Shown here: positions 45,242-53,977 of the stretch, in pieces
How positions within the stretch are numbered: the stretch's first letter is position 1
Layout: every line of letters begins with the position of its first letter
NCBI GenBank assembly: GCA_963761035.1
Contig: CAVXFH010000002.1
Location: forward strand, 1,054,001-1,118,000
Reading direction: 5' to 3'
DNA from: JARRQJ01 sp963761035
GTDB taxonomy: Bacteria > Pseudomonadota > Gammaproteobacteria > DRLM01
DNA length: 64,000 nucleotides
Program-made: the position numbers and the translations under genes
Notes under the pieces: generated by a model
What the model was told of the DNA's origin: nothing
The model's database searches: none
What the model saw: only the letters and a program-made list of their open reading frames with translations

Positions 45242-46642
45242 ATGAACGACAGTAAACGCAATTTTCTCGTCCTTTTTCTCGGCATAGCATTGGGCATATC
45301 CATCGCCATCGGTCACGGCGTATGGGCGGAGCGCGGTACGGCGCCCGCCGATTCCAGTATTCCGCTTGATGATCTTCGTGCTTTTACCGATGTATTTGCC
45401 AAGATCAAGAGCGATTACGTCGAGGAAGTTGACGATAAAACCCTATTGGAATACGCCATCAGCGGCATGCTATCCAACCTCGATCCTCACTCCAATTATC
45501 TCGATGCGGAAGCCTACAAAGAGCTCCAAGTGGGCACTACCGGTGAATTCGGCGGCCTGGGGATAGAAGTCACTATGGAGAACGGTTTCGTCAAGGTCAT
45601 GTCCCCCATCGACGACACGCCCGCGCAGCGCGCCGGTATCCGTTCCGGAGACCTGATCATTCGCCTCGACGAAACCCCGGTGAAGGGCCTGACTCTCAAG
45701 GATGCAGTGGATCTGATGCGCGGCAAACCCGGCACGGACATCTTGCTCACTGTTATTCGCGAAGGCGAAGAAAGGCCGCTGAAATTTACTCTGACCCGTG
45801 CCATCATTAAGGTGAAGAGCGTCAAGAGCCGTACTCTCGAGAAAGGCTATGGGTATCTACGCATCACGCAGTTCCAATCTCATACTCCGGAATACCTCAT
45901 GGAGGCCCTCAGCAAGCTCAAGAAGGACAATAAAGGTACCCTGAAAGGGGTAGTGCTGGACCTGCGCAACAACCCCGGCGGCGTATTGAGCGCGGCGGTA
46001 TCGGTAAGCGATGATTTTATCAATAGCGGCTTGATCGTCTATACCGAGGGACGAATCAAAGACTCCGACGTAAAATTCAAGGCTACGCCCGGTGATGTAC
46101 TTGACGGTGCCCCCATGGTGGTATTGATCAACGCCGGTTCCGCCTCCGCCTCGGAAATCGTCGCCGGCGCCCTGCAGGATCACCACCGGGCGGTCATCAT
46201 GGGCGAGAAATCCTTCGGCAAGGGTTCGGTACAAACCATTGTGCCGATCAGCGCCGACACCGCCTTGAAGCTGACCACCGCCCGTTACTTCACCCCGTCG
46301 GGCCGTTCCATCCAGGCTGAAGGTATCGTTCCTGATATCGCCCTGAGCGACGTCAAGCTCAGCGCCGCCGACAAGCCGGAATTCGATCCGGTGAAAGAGG
46401 CCAACTTGACCGGACACTTGGCCAACCCGAATAAAGATGCGGATGTAGCCAATGGCAAAAAGACCAACACCAGTGAAAAATCCCCCGCTAATGGCGTCCA
46501 ACAGGATAAAGCCGATAAGAACAAGGATGAAATGCCCTCGGTCAATAATGACTATTATTTGTACGAGGCGCTAAACTTGCTCAAAGGGCTCAGCTACCTA
46601 GAGGTAGACCAAAAGGATTCGGAAAGCGCTAAGTCTGATTAG
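45242..46642 (+). CDS. ctpA: S41-family carboxyl-terminal processing protease
   Basis: 466 residues. An N-terminal signal or anchor (VLFLGIALGISIAIGHG) is followed by a PDZ domain (about 85-170, GLGIEVTMENGFVKVMSP) and the S41 core with NNPGG, the serine motif SASASEI at about 300-306 and the lysine motif KSFGKGSVQ. The acidic, lysine-rich tail (about 400-440) is likely disordered. It trims periplasmic proteins from their C-termini, including peptidoglycan-enzyme regulators in related bacteria. GGAG precedes the ATG. Confidence 0.95.
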   Translation: MNDSKRNFLVLFLGIALGISIAIGHGVWAERGTAPADSSIPLDDLRAFTDVFAKIKSDYVEEVDDKTLLEYAISGMLSNLDPHSNYLDAEAYKELQVGTTGEFGGLGIEVTMENGFVKVMSPIDDTPAQRAGIRSGDLIIRLDETPVKGLTLKDAVDLMRGKPGTDILLTVIREGEERPLKFTLTRAIIKVKSVKSRTLEKGYGYLRITQFQSHTPEYLMEALSKLKKDNKGTLKGVVLDLRNNPGGVLSAAVSVSDDFINSGLIVYTEGRIKDSDVKFKATPGDVLDGAPMVVLINAGSASASEIVAGALQDHHRAVIMGEKSFGKGSVQTIVPISADTALKLTTARYFTPSGRSIQAEGIVPDIALSDVKLSAADKPEFDPVKEANLTGHLANPNKDADVANGKKTNTSEKSPANGVQQDKADKNKDEMPSVNNDYYLYEALNLLKGLSYLEVDQKDSESAKSD

Positions 46643-46685
46643 AATAACCGCTCTACGGGACTGATATACGGCCTAGCCCCGAGGC

Positions 46686-46796
46686 ATGAAAGAGACGCTA
46701 GCATTTTGGCTGTTGCTGAGCCTGTTGCTACCATACTGCGGGTTGGCTGAAGCGTCGCGCCGCTTCAGCCACTCCCCCGCTAACAATCGCAGCTAA
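46686..46796 (+). pseudogene. Decayed duplicate of the yibQ 5' end
   Basis: A 36-codon frame directly after ctpA reads MKETLAFWLLLSLLLP, then EASRRFSHSPA. It aligns without gaps to the start of the intact yibQ-like protein at 47082 (MKKPLLYSLLLSLLLL, ESSPSFSYSEP). The about 40 bases before both ATGs also match. So the ancestral ctpA-yibQ junction was partly duplicated and some 390 bases now separate the two starts. Confidence 0.75.
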
Positions 46797-46824
46797 TTTC
46801 TATACTATATCCATAAAATCAATG

Positions 46825-46840
46825 CGTCTAGATATAGTGG
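46825..46840. promoter_or_regulatory. Weak NrdR-box-like site upstream of yibQ
   Basis: CGTCTAGATATAGTGG matches about 11 of 16 positions of the NrdR consensus acaCwAtATaTwGtgt. It is the counterpart of the better box at 57801, since both are followed by TAAC and a T-rich stretch. Confidence 0.45.
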
Positions 46841-46927
46841 TAACGATTTTTAGTATCTAGGCCTATTTATATCGGTTTAAATTATAATCTTTTGATATGT
46901 ATTTATTTTTTTCCTTCCGAAAAATGA

Positions 46928-46956
46928 TTGACAGATTAATTCTTCACGTTTATTCT
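46928..46956 (+). promoter_or_regulatory. Sigma-70 promoter upstream of yibQ (nrd-like copy)
   Basis: TTGACA (46928-46933), a 17-base spacer and TATTCT (46951-46956). The same arrangement, with the same -35 and a similar flank, occurs before nrdJa at 57938. It would drive yibQ from about 115 bases upstream. Confidence 0.65.
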
Positions 46957-46964
46957 TTTGCCCA

Positions 46965-46980
46965 ATCCCATATCTTGTGT
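46965..46980. promoter_or_regulatory. NrdR-box-like operator, identical to nrdJ copy
   Basis: ATCCCATATCTTGTGT is identical to 57975-57990 and matches about 12 of 16 positions of the NrdR consensus. It begins eight bases after the -10 element, overlapping the expected transcription start, a position suited to repression. Confidence 0.6.
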
Positions 46981-47081
46981 TTTCTATTTTTTGGAAGAAT
47001 CCCTCCGGAACAATTGAATTAGGAAAGGACAAGGATTGTTCAGTATAACGGCTTTACTACTGCATACGGCTTCGCGCCGGC

Positions 47082-47906
47082 ATGAAAAAGCCTCTGTTAT
47101 ATAGCCTGTTACTGAGCCTGCTACTACTTTCCTGCGTGGCGGTGGAATCGTCGCCCTCTTTCAGCTACTCCGAGCCTAGCATCGTTATCATTATTGATGA
47201 CATTGGCAATAATCTAAGCAATGGCCTGCGCGCCGTGCAGTTGCCTGGGTCAGTAAACTGCGCCTTCTTACCCCATACCCGCTATACCCGGCGATTGGCG
47301 ATCGCCGCTCATAAGCTCAATAAAGAGGTGATGCTCCACCTCCCCATGGAAGCAGAAAATGAACAATCTCCCGGCCCTGGCGCATTGACCTTGGCCATGA
47401 CTCAAGAGGAGTTTATCACTACCTTCCAAGATGACCTGGCGGCCGTCCCTTATGCGGCGGGGGTAAACAATCACATGGGCAGCCTCCTTACCCGCCACCC
47501 GGGGCACATGTCATGGTTGATGCAGGAGATCTACCACCAAGGCAATTTATTCTTCGTGGACAGTCGCACCACCGTGGCTACCGTCGCGCAACAAGTCGCG
47601 CAAGAAAGCGACGTTCCCAGTCTTCGCCGTAATATCTTCCTCGATAACGACCAGCGCCCGGAGGCTATCGCCCAACAGTTTGCCCATTTGTTGGCCTTGG
47701 CCAAACGCAACGGCAGCGCCGTCGCCATCGGCCACCCCCATCCCGCTACGCTGCATTTTCTAGAACAACAACTGCCCCACCTCGGCGAACAGGGCGTCCA
47801 ACTGATCTCGGCCTCTCAATTGATCGCACTCAAGCAACATCCTAAAACAATTTATGCCGCCAAAACCCTGGAGATATCCCCTGTTGGGATTGTCGTTACC
47901 CAGTAG
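47082..47906 (+). CDS. Divergent polysaccharide deacetylase family protein (YibQ-like)
   Basis: 274 residues with a lipoprotein-like or plain signal sequence (LLLSLLLLSC near residue 18). The family core is VIIIDDIGNN, AFLPHTRYTRRLA, LHLPMEAEN, GVNNHMGS, FFVDSRTT and IGHPHPATL. It is a NodB-like fold in which metal-binding residues are partly kept; function is unproven, though it commonly follows envC and ctpA. It is preceded by a duplicated nrd-type promoter rather than by close coupling to ctpA. Confidence 0.9.
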   Translation: MKKPLLYSLLLSLLLLSCVAVESSPSFSYSEPSIVIIIDDIGNNLSNGLRAVQLPGSVNCAFLPHTRYTRRLAIAAHKLNKEVMLHLPMEAENEQSPGPGALTLAMTQEEFITTFQDDLAAVPYAAGVNNHMGSLLTRHPGHMSWLMQEIYHQGNLFFVDSRTTVATVAQQVAQESDVPSLRRNIFLDNDQRPEAIAQQFAHLLALAKRNGSAVAIGHPHPATLHFLEQQLPHLGEQGVQLISASQLIALKQHPKTIYAAKTLEISPVGIVVTQ

Positions 47907-47994
47907 CTCTCAACCGGTCTCTTGGCTTTCAAGGCCCGCATAACAATAATCTAGCTTTAACATTGAGCCCCGAACTCACTAAGGAGATCGCAAC

Positions 47995-48558
47995 ATGGCT
48001 AAGGTTCTCGTCCCCCTCGCCAATGGCTGCGAGGAACTGGAAGCAGTTACGATCATCGACCTGCTGCGCCGAGCCGGTATCGAGGTGATCACCGCGGGAT
48101 TGGAGGCGACGCCGCAAGCGATACGTGCCAGCCGCGGCACGATGTTGATCCCAGATGTGTCGTTGGATCTAGCCTTGCAACAACAATTCGACATGGTAGT
48201 ACTTCCAGGCGGACAACCCGGCACCGATCGCCTCAATGCCGATCGACGTATTCACGCACTGCTGAAAACTATGGCGAAAAATGAAAAATACATCGCTGCC
48301 ATCTGTGCAGCGCCCAAAGTTCTGGCGGACGCCGGTCTCTTGCAGGGGCGACACGTCACCAGCTTTCCCGGTTCGTTAAGCAAGGCTCAGCTCGCCAGCG
48401 TCCATTATCAAGAATCAGCAGTTGTAAAAGACGGGCACATCTTCTCCTCCCGCGGTCCTGGCACAGCCATCGATTTTGCACTGGCCCTCATCGAGGCACT
48501 GGTGGGCAAGACCCGGCGCGATCAGGTAGAACAAGGGCTGGTAAGAATGCCCCCATAA
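47995..48558 (+). CDS. DJ-1/YajL-family protein
   Basis: 187 residues of the DJ-1/PfpI fold. VPLANGCEELEAVTIIDLLRRAG at the start contains the conserved Glu near residue 15, and AAICAAPKVLA holds the nucleophilic, oxidation-sensitive cysteine near residue 103. Members are linked to repair of glycated proteins and oxidative-stress response; the exact activity is debated. AAGGAGATCGCAAC directly before the ATG is a strong ribosome binding site. Confidence 0.93.
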   Translation: MAKVLVPLANGCEELEAVTIIDLLRRAGIEVITAGLEATPQAIRASRGTMLIPDVSLDLALQQQFDMVVLPGGQPGTDRLNADRRIHALLKTMAKNEKYIAAICAAPKVLADAGLLQGRHVTSFPGSLSKAQLASVHYQESAVVKDGHIFSSRGPGTAIDFALALIEALVGKTRRDQVEQGLVRMPP

Positions 48559-48729
48559 AGTAGGTGCGTTCAAAAATGCTTATTTAAGTAAGCATTCATT
48601 AATCAGACTGCGACGCTCCCTATTTATCAAATAAAATCAACTTTATAACACTAATTTAATAAATTAATCTTTTTTTAATATACTCGCTATAAGTTCAGAT
48701 GGGTCTTATCGCAAGTCAAGGAGAAAACC

Positions 48730-48939
48730 ATGAATAAAAATGTTGGATCACTCGATCGTACGGTACGCATTATCCTTGGGGCAGGACTGATCAGTCTGAC
48801 CTTTGTCGGCCCGCAGACTCCGTGGGGATGGCTGGGCGTGATCCCCCTAGCCACCGCCCTATTCGGTTGGTGTCCGCCTTATGCGCTGCTGGGAATCAGC
48901 ACCTGCGGCCCGGGGAAAGGTAAGGTCTCATCTCCCTAG
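48730..48939 (+). CDS. DUF2892 small membrane protein
   Basis: 69 residues: MNKNVGSLDRTVRIILGAG followed by two membrane helices and FGWCPPYALLGISTC, the typical YgaP-like inner-membrane domain. In some bacteria the domain is fused to a rhodanese and the two C-terminal-half cysteines are conserved. Function unknown; association with sulfur transfer is frequent. AAGGAGAAAACC precedes the ATG, and the AT-rich 170 bases upstream could hold its own promoter. Confidence 0.88.
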   Translation: MNKNVGSLDRTVRIILGAGLISLTFVGPQTPWGWLGVIPLATALFGWCPPYALLGISTCGPGKGKVSSP

Positions 48940-49036
48940 ATATATGGTAATACTCGTCGCGATATCTAGGCAGTTCGGAACCGATCAATACTAGGCGTCA
49001 TTCCATGAATTGGCCACGCTGAAGACAATGCGGGAT

Positions 49037-50713
49037 TCAATCCCGACCGCTAGGCCAAGAGGCGATGAGCAGGAACGCACCCGCACCACCGAGCAGCCAG
49101 GTCAGCAGAGGCGCACTTCCAAGCATCTGGGGCGCATAGCTATCCAACCCCAGGATAATTGCCGCGCTTATCATCAAGGCCGCGCCGGTAATGGCGAGAT
49201 AGATGCGCTGCTGACCGCGCTGCAGGGTCTGGCGCAATTCCTCCCATTCGGCCGGACTCACCACCACCCGAAGTTCCCCCGACTCGGCGCGACGCAGTAC
49301 GTCGTAGAGCAAAGCCGGGACCTGAGGCAAACGCTCCGCCCAGCGCGGCGCTTCCTTTACCAAACCTTGGAAAAAGGCCCGCACCCCTACCTGTTCGCTC
49401 ATCCACCGTTCCAGAAAGGGCTTGGCCGTTTGCCACAAATCCAGATCGGGATAGAGATCGCGGCCCAAGCCTTCGATATTGAGCAGTGTCTTCTGCAGTA
49501 ATACCAACTGTGGCTGAACCTCCATATGAAATCGGCGCGCGGTTTGAAATAAGCGCAATAACAATTGCCCAAAAGAGATATCCTTGAGTGGCCGCTCGAA
49601 GATCGGTTCGCACACGGTACGGATGGCGGCCTCGAACTCCTCGACTCGGGTACCGGCGGGCACCCAACCAGATTGCACGTGTAACTCGGCGACATGGCGG
49701 TAATCGCGCTTGAAAAAGGCCACGAAATTTTCCGCCAGATAACGCTGATCGGTGGGGCTCAAGGTGCCCATGATGCCGAAATCCACCGCGATGTAGCGAC
49801 CCTCGGGAGAGACGAAGATATTGCCAGGGTGCATGTCTGCGTGGAAAAAACTGTGGCGGAACACTTGGGTGAAGAAGATTTCCACGCCGCGCTCGGAGAG
49901 TTTCTTAAGATCTATGTTTTGACGCTTGAGTCCCGCCACATCGCTGATGGGAGTACCGTGAATGCGCTCCATCACCATCACCTGACGGCGGCAGAACGGC
50001 CAATGAACTTCCGGCACATAGAGCAACTCCGAATGCTGAAAGTTACGCCGCAGCTGCGAGGCATTAGCCGCCTCGCGCAACATGTCGAGTTCGTCGATGA
50101 TGGTCTTTTCATATTCCGCCACCACCTCGCGCGGCCGCAAGCGTCGTCCCTCGCGCCAGTAGCGCTCCGCTAAATCCGCCACCACGTACAGCAGGCCGAT
50201 ATCGCGGGCAATGGTCCTTTGAATACCGGGCCGCACCACCTTGACCACCACATCTTGACCGCTCTGCAGCCGCGCCAGATGCACTTGGGCGATGGAAGCC
50301 GACGCATGAGGCTGTTCATCGAAACTGGCAAAAAGTTCCGCCACGGGTTTATCCAGGGCCTTTTCTACGATGGCGCGCGCCTCACCGCCCGGAAATGGCG
50401 GCACCCGGTCCTGCAGCTTAGCCAGTTCTTGGGCGATGTCATCGGGCAGCAGATCGCGACGGGTGGAGAGCATCTGTCCGAACTTGACGAAGATAGGGCC
50501 CAATTCCTCTAGGGCCCGACGGATGCGCTCGCCGCGCGGCGCCATGTCGCCGCGAAACCAATGCCAGGGCAAAAGATAGAGTACAAAGCGAAAAGGCCGG
50601 AACAGATGGGTAGCGAGCACGATCTCATCCAGGCTGTTGCGCACCAACACCCAGTTGATATACAGCAAGCGGACTATCTGGCCGGGACGTAATATCAACA
50701 TAAGCTCACGCAC
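49037..50713 (-). CDS. ubiB: Ubiquinone biosynthesis kinase-like protein UbiB
   Basis: 558 residues from a GTG. UbiB is an atypical kinase/ATPase needed for ubiquinone assembly. Motifs: FVKFGQMLSTR (the KxGQ motif), the alanine-rich loop ASASIAQVH, VVKVVRP, HADMHPGNIF and AVDFGIMG. Two hydrophobic helices at the C-terminus (about 510-555) anchor it in the membrane. It ends the hslVU-DUF971-ubiE-ubiJ-ubiB run. Confidence 0.96.
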   Translation of the reverse strand: MRELMLILRPGQIVRLLYINWVLVRNSLDEIVLATHLFRPFRFVLYLLPWHWFRGDMAPRGERIRRALEELGPIFVKFGQMLSTRRDLLPDDIAQELAKLQDRVPPFPGGEARAIVEKALDKPVAELFASFDEQPHASASIAQVHLARLQSGQDVVVKVVRPGIQRTIARDIGLLYVVADLAERYWREGRRLRPREVVAEYEKTIIDELDMLREAANASQLRRNFQHSELLYVPEVHWPFCRRQVMVMERIHGTPISDVAGLKRQNIDLKKLSERGVEIFFTQVFRHSFFHADMHPGNIFVSPEGRYIAVDFGIMGTLSPTDQRYLAENFVAFFKRDYRHVAELHVQSGWVPAGTRVEEFEAAIRTVCEPIFERPLKDISFGQLLLRLFQTARRFHMEVQPQLVLLQKTLLNIEGLGRDLYPDLDLWQTAKPFLERWMSEQVGVRAFFQGLVKEAPRWAERLPQVPALLYDVLRRAESGELRVVVSPAEWEELRQTLQRGQQRIYLAITGAALMISAAIILGLDSYAPQMLGSAPLLTWLLGGAGAFLLIASWPSGRD

Positions 50714-50755
50714 TTCGCGGCCGGCGTATCAACTCCCACGACCCGGCATCCCAAA

Positions 50756-51379
50756 TTAGGCGTCATCACTGAATATATTCTTAGCTTGAAGCCGATTCAG
50801 CCTCGCCTCCAAACGCGCCACATGATCGCGTAATTTATCCACGGCGCCTAGGAAGGCGTCGACTTCATCACGATGTGGCAGTTGATAACTCTCCTCTTGC
50901 AAATACTCGCTGACGTCGCGGCTCAAGCTGTCCGCACTCTTCGTACCCCACGCCACGGTGTCCCGTAGCAGCCTGCCAATTTGGTGAGCCGCTACGTCCC
51001 CCACCAGCCGCGATAATTGTTCTTCCCAATCGATGTCGGTCTCGCGCAGCACCGCCTCGAAACGCTGACCCAACGCAACATCACCGTGGATTTCCACTTC
51101 GCCCGCGAATACGGCGCCGCGATCTCTATCGAGCCCGGCACGTGCCAACGATATGGGCATACCGCGGATAACGGTATCCGGCGCACCGCGGTAATCGCCA
51201 AGCAAGTGTATTCCGGCCCTATGGGGCGCCATTGTCAAAGCAATCCCGGTACCTTGAAGTTCTATCGCAATGACTTTGCCTGTAAATGCAGCCAAACGCG
51301 ACGTGGCGTCCGCATCCAGAGCTAGATAACGATTCAGGGAAATTTCTAAACTGCTTAAGAGCAGGGAGGGCAGATTCAC
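50756..51379 (-). CDS. ubiJ: Ubiquinone biosynthesis accessory factor UbiJ (SCP2 domain)
   Basis: 207 residues, GTG start overlapping the ubiE stop as GTGA. The SCP2 sterol-carrier-like domain covers about 15-120 (GKVIAIELQGTGIALTMAPH, GAPDTVIRGMPISLA, EIHGDVALGQRF), and the C-terminal about 50 residues are a coiled coil (VDKLRDHVARLEARLNRLQ). UbiJ binds lipid intermediates for the ubiquinone complex. Position between ubiE and ubiB confirms the call. Confidence 0.93.
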   Translation of the reverse strand: MNLPSLLLSSLEISLNRYLALDADATSRLAAFTGKVIAIELQGTGIALTMAPHRAGIHLLGDYRGAPDTVIRGMPISLARAGLDRDRGAVFAGEVEIHGDVALGQRFEAVLRETDIDWEEQLSRLVGDVAAHQIGRLLRDTVAWGTKSADSLSRDVSEYLQEESYQLPHRDEVDAFLGAVDKLRDHVARLEARLNRLQAKNIFSDDA

Positions 51380-52131
51380 AGCTTATATCCCCGATGCAAC
51401 GCCACGATGCCGCCGCTTAAATTATAATAATCGCAATGGGCAAAGCCGGCCTCTAGCATCATAAGTTTCAAGGTTTCCTGATCCGGATGCATGCGGATAG
51501 ATTCGACCAGATAACGATAGCTCTGGGCATCCCTCGCCACTAATTTACCCAACCATGGCAAAAATTTTGAGTAGACGTCATACAATGGACGCACCGCCGC
51601 CAGCGGCCTAGAAAATTCCAGAACCAGCAGCCGTCCACCGGGTTTCAATACCCGCTGCATAGCGGCAAGGGCAGCCGAAATGTGGGTAACATTGCGCAAA
51701 CCGAAGGCAATGGATACACAATCGAAACAATTCTCGGGGAAAGGCAGGTGCTCGGCATTGGCCAAGGAATAGCCGATATTACCGCTGATCCCCCGGTCCA
51801 GCAGGGCATCGCGGCCGCGCGCCAACATCGCGTTATTAATGTCGGTGGCCACCACAAAGCCGTTATTCCCGACGCATTCGGCGAAGGCCGCAGCCAAGTC
51901 GCCGGTACCGGAAGCCACATCCAAGACCTTTTGTCCCGCACCGACACCGCTCAGTTCGATGGTAAACCGTTTCCACAGCCGGTGTACGCCCAATGACATC
52001 AAATCATTCATGATGTCGTATTTGTCCGCCACTGAATTGAAGACACCGGCTACCAATCGCCCCTTGTCCTCGGCCGCCACTTTACGGAAACCGAAATGCG
52101 CAGACTGATCGGATGAATCGTTGTCATTCAT
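51376..52131 (-). CDS. ubiE: Ubiquinone/menaquinone C-methyltransferase
   Basis: 251 residues. HFGFRKVAAEDK and VFNSVADKYDIMNDLMSLG begin the family signature; the AdoMet site VLDVASGTGDLA, FPENCFDCVSIAFGLRNV and RVLKPGGRLLVLEFS follow. It methylates the quinone ring. Its stop is coupled to ubiJ. Confidence 0.97.
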   Translation of the reverse strand: MNDNDSSDQSAHFGFRKVAAEDKGRLVAGVFNSVADKYDIMNDLMSLGVHRLWKRFTIELSGVGAGQKVLDVASGTGDLAAAFAECVGNNGFVVATDINNAMLARGRDALLDRGISGNIGYSLANAEHLPFPENCFDCVSIAFGLRNVTHISAALAAMQRVLKPGGRLLVLEFSRPLAAVRPLYDVYSKFLPWLGKLVARDAQSYRYLVESIRMHPDQETLKLMMLEAGFAHCDYYNLSGGIVALHRGYKL

Positions 52132-52152
52132 GAGAATCGCAGGCCCAGGTCG

Positions 52153-52524
52153 TTACGCCGGTATTATGCGTTGATAACCCGCCTTTGCCAGTTGTGCGAG
52201 ATAGTCGCGCCATCTGGCCTCTTGTTCCGCCCCCAATTTATACAGCCAATCCCAGGAATAAAGGCCGGTGTTGTGACCGTCGTCGAAATAGAGCTTCACG
52301 GCATAATTACCCACAGGCTCGATGGCGGTGATGTTGACATTCTCCTTACCCACCTGCAATATCTCCTGTCCCGGACCATGACCTCGAACCTCGGCGGAAG
52401 GGGAATTTACTCGTAGATACTCGCAGGGCAACTTGAATCGTGACCCGTCGTCGAATGCCAGCTCCAAGATGCGCGAACCGCGATGCAGCTTGATATCGGT
52501 CGGGCACGGTAGCTTTGTCGGCAT
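52153..52524 (-). CDS. DUF971 / GBBH-like N-terminal domain protein
   Basis: 123 residues consisting of the small domain also found at the N-terminus of gamma-butyrobetaine hydroxylase: LHRGSRILELAFDDGSRF, LPCEYLRVNSPSAEV, VGNYAVKLYFDDGHNTGLYSWDWLY. The His in DDGHNTG and Cys residues could bind zinc or iron. Stand-alone copies are common between hslU and ubiE; the role is not established. AAGGAGAGAAG precedes the ATG. Confidence 0.92.
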   Translation of the reverse strand: MPTKLPCPTDIKLHRGSRILELAFDDGSRFKLPCEYLRVNSPSAEVRGHGPGQEILQVGKENVNITAIEPVGNYAVKLYFDDGHNTGLYSWDWLYKLGAEQEARWRDYLAQLAKAGYQRIIPA

Positions 52525-52560
52525 TTCTATTCTTCTCTCCTTAGGCCGAACCCCGTAACT

Positions 52561-53893
52561 TCAGAGTATATACCGGCTCATATCCTCGTCCCGCGCCAGA
52601 TGGGCGAGCTGCCCATCTACGTAGGCGCCGTCGATGGTCACCAACTGCCCCTGCTGATCAGGCGCCTCGAATGAAATGCCCTCCAACAAGCGCTCCATCA
52701 CTGTATGCAGCCTTCGGGCGCCGATGTTTTCAGTGCGTTCATTCACGGTCCAGGCGATCTCCGCAATGCGGCGAATACCGTCTTCGGTAAAGACGTAATT
52801 CTACGCCCTCGGCATTAAGCAAGGCGCTGTATTGCTCGGTAAGAGAGGCATCCGGCTCGGTAAGAATACGGACGAAGTCATCCACCGACAAGGCGCTGAG
52901 CTCCACGCGGATAGGCAAACGCCCTTGTAACTCCGGGATTAAATCTGAAGGCTTGGAGAGGTGAAAGGCTCCGGACGCTATGAACAGGATATGATCAGTG
53001 CGCACTACGCCGTGCTTGGTAGTAACGGTACTGCCCTCCACCAAAGGCAACAGATCACGCTGCACGCCTTCTCGCGACACGTCGGGCCCACCATGTTCGC
53101 CGCGCTTGGCTATTTTGTCGATCTCATCGAGGAAAACGATGCCGTTCTGCTCCACATTATGCAGGGCGCGGCTCTTGATATCGTCTTCGTTGATGAGCTT
53201 GCTCGCCTCTTCGTCGCTCAGCAACTTCATGGCCTCCTTGACCCTTACCCGGCGGCGGCGGGTCCGGGAACCGGCCATATTTTGGAACATGGACTGCAAC
53301 TGACTGCTCATCTCCTCCATTCCCGGCGGTGCCATGATCTCCACCCCCACCGACGCGACGTTGGTTTCGACCTCGATCTCTTTGTCGTCCATATCACCCT
53401 GACGAAGCTTTTTGCGAAACACCTGACGGGTGGTGGATTCCTCCGCTGGTTCGGGAGCAGTGCTGTAACCGTTGCGCGGCCGCGGCAATAAGGCCTCTAA
53501 CACCCGTTCCTCGGCGGCATCTTGGGCGCGGTGGCGGACCTTTTTCATCTCTTCCTCACGGGTTATCTTGATGGATACATCCATCAAGTCACGAATGATG
53601 GAATCCACGTCGCGTCCCACATAACCCACCTCGGTGAATTTGGTGGCTTCAATCTTGATGAAGGGCGCGTTGGCCAACCTGGCCAAACGACGTGCGATCT
53701 CGGTCTTGCCCACGCCGGTAGGCCCGATCATCAGTATGTTCTTGGGCGTGATCTCGTTGCGTAATTGCTCGCTGACCTGGGCTCGCCGCCAGCGATTACG
53801 CAGGGCGATGGCTACTGCCCGCTTGGCCTCGCCCTGACCGACAATATGCTTGTCCAATTCCTGGACGATTTCTCTGGGGGTCATGGTCGACAT
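52561..53893 (-). CDS. hslU: HslU ATPase of the HslVU protease, with a one-base frameshift
   Basis: HslU is the AAA+ unfoldase that feeds HslV. Walker A GPTGVGKT and Walker B VFLDEIDKI are in the first frame (53893 down to about 52800). That frame then ends wrongly in YRRRYSPHCG. The correct end lies one frame over: FTEDGIRRIAEIAW, NERTENIGARRLHTV and the final SRYIL. Removing one G at 52795 restores EGVELVFTEDG and a full-length protein of about 443 residues. As read, the HslV-contacting C-terminus would be lost. Base-calling error or a recent mutation cannot be separated here. Confidence 0.9.
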
Positions 53894-53977
53894 ATCAACT
53901 GCTCTATCGGTTAAATTTAATCAAAATACGCCATCATTTAGATTTAGTACTGCACGACGGGTTGTAAGGAACGGTAA

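Larger units (their letters stand above)
46820..46990. repeat. Diverged second copy of the nrdJ control region
   Basis: This region aligns with about 57795-57995: GTGGTAAC with a following T-rich run, a long AT-rich stretch with TTGATAT-TATTT, AAAAAT-ATTGACAGATT, the 17-base spacer and CCCATATCTTGTGTTT. The nrdJ copy is 34 bases longer between the two boxes because it carries an extra inverted repeat. Together with the duplicated yibQ start next to it, this marks a local rearrangement. Confidence 0.65.
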
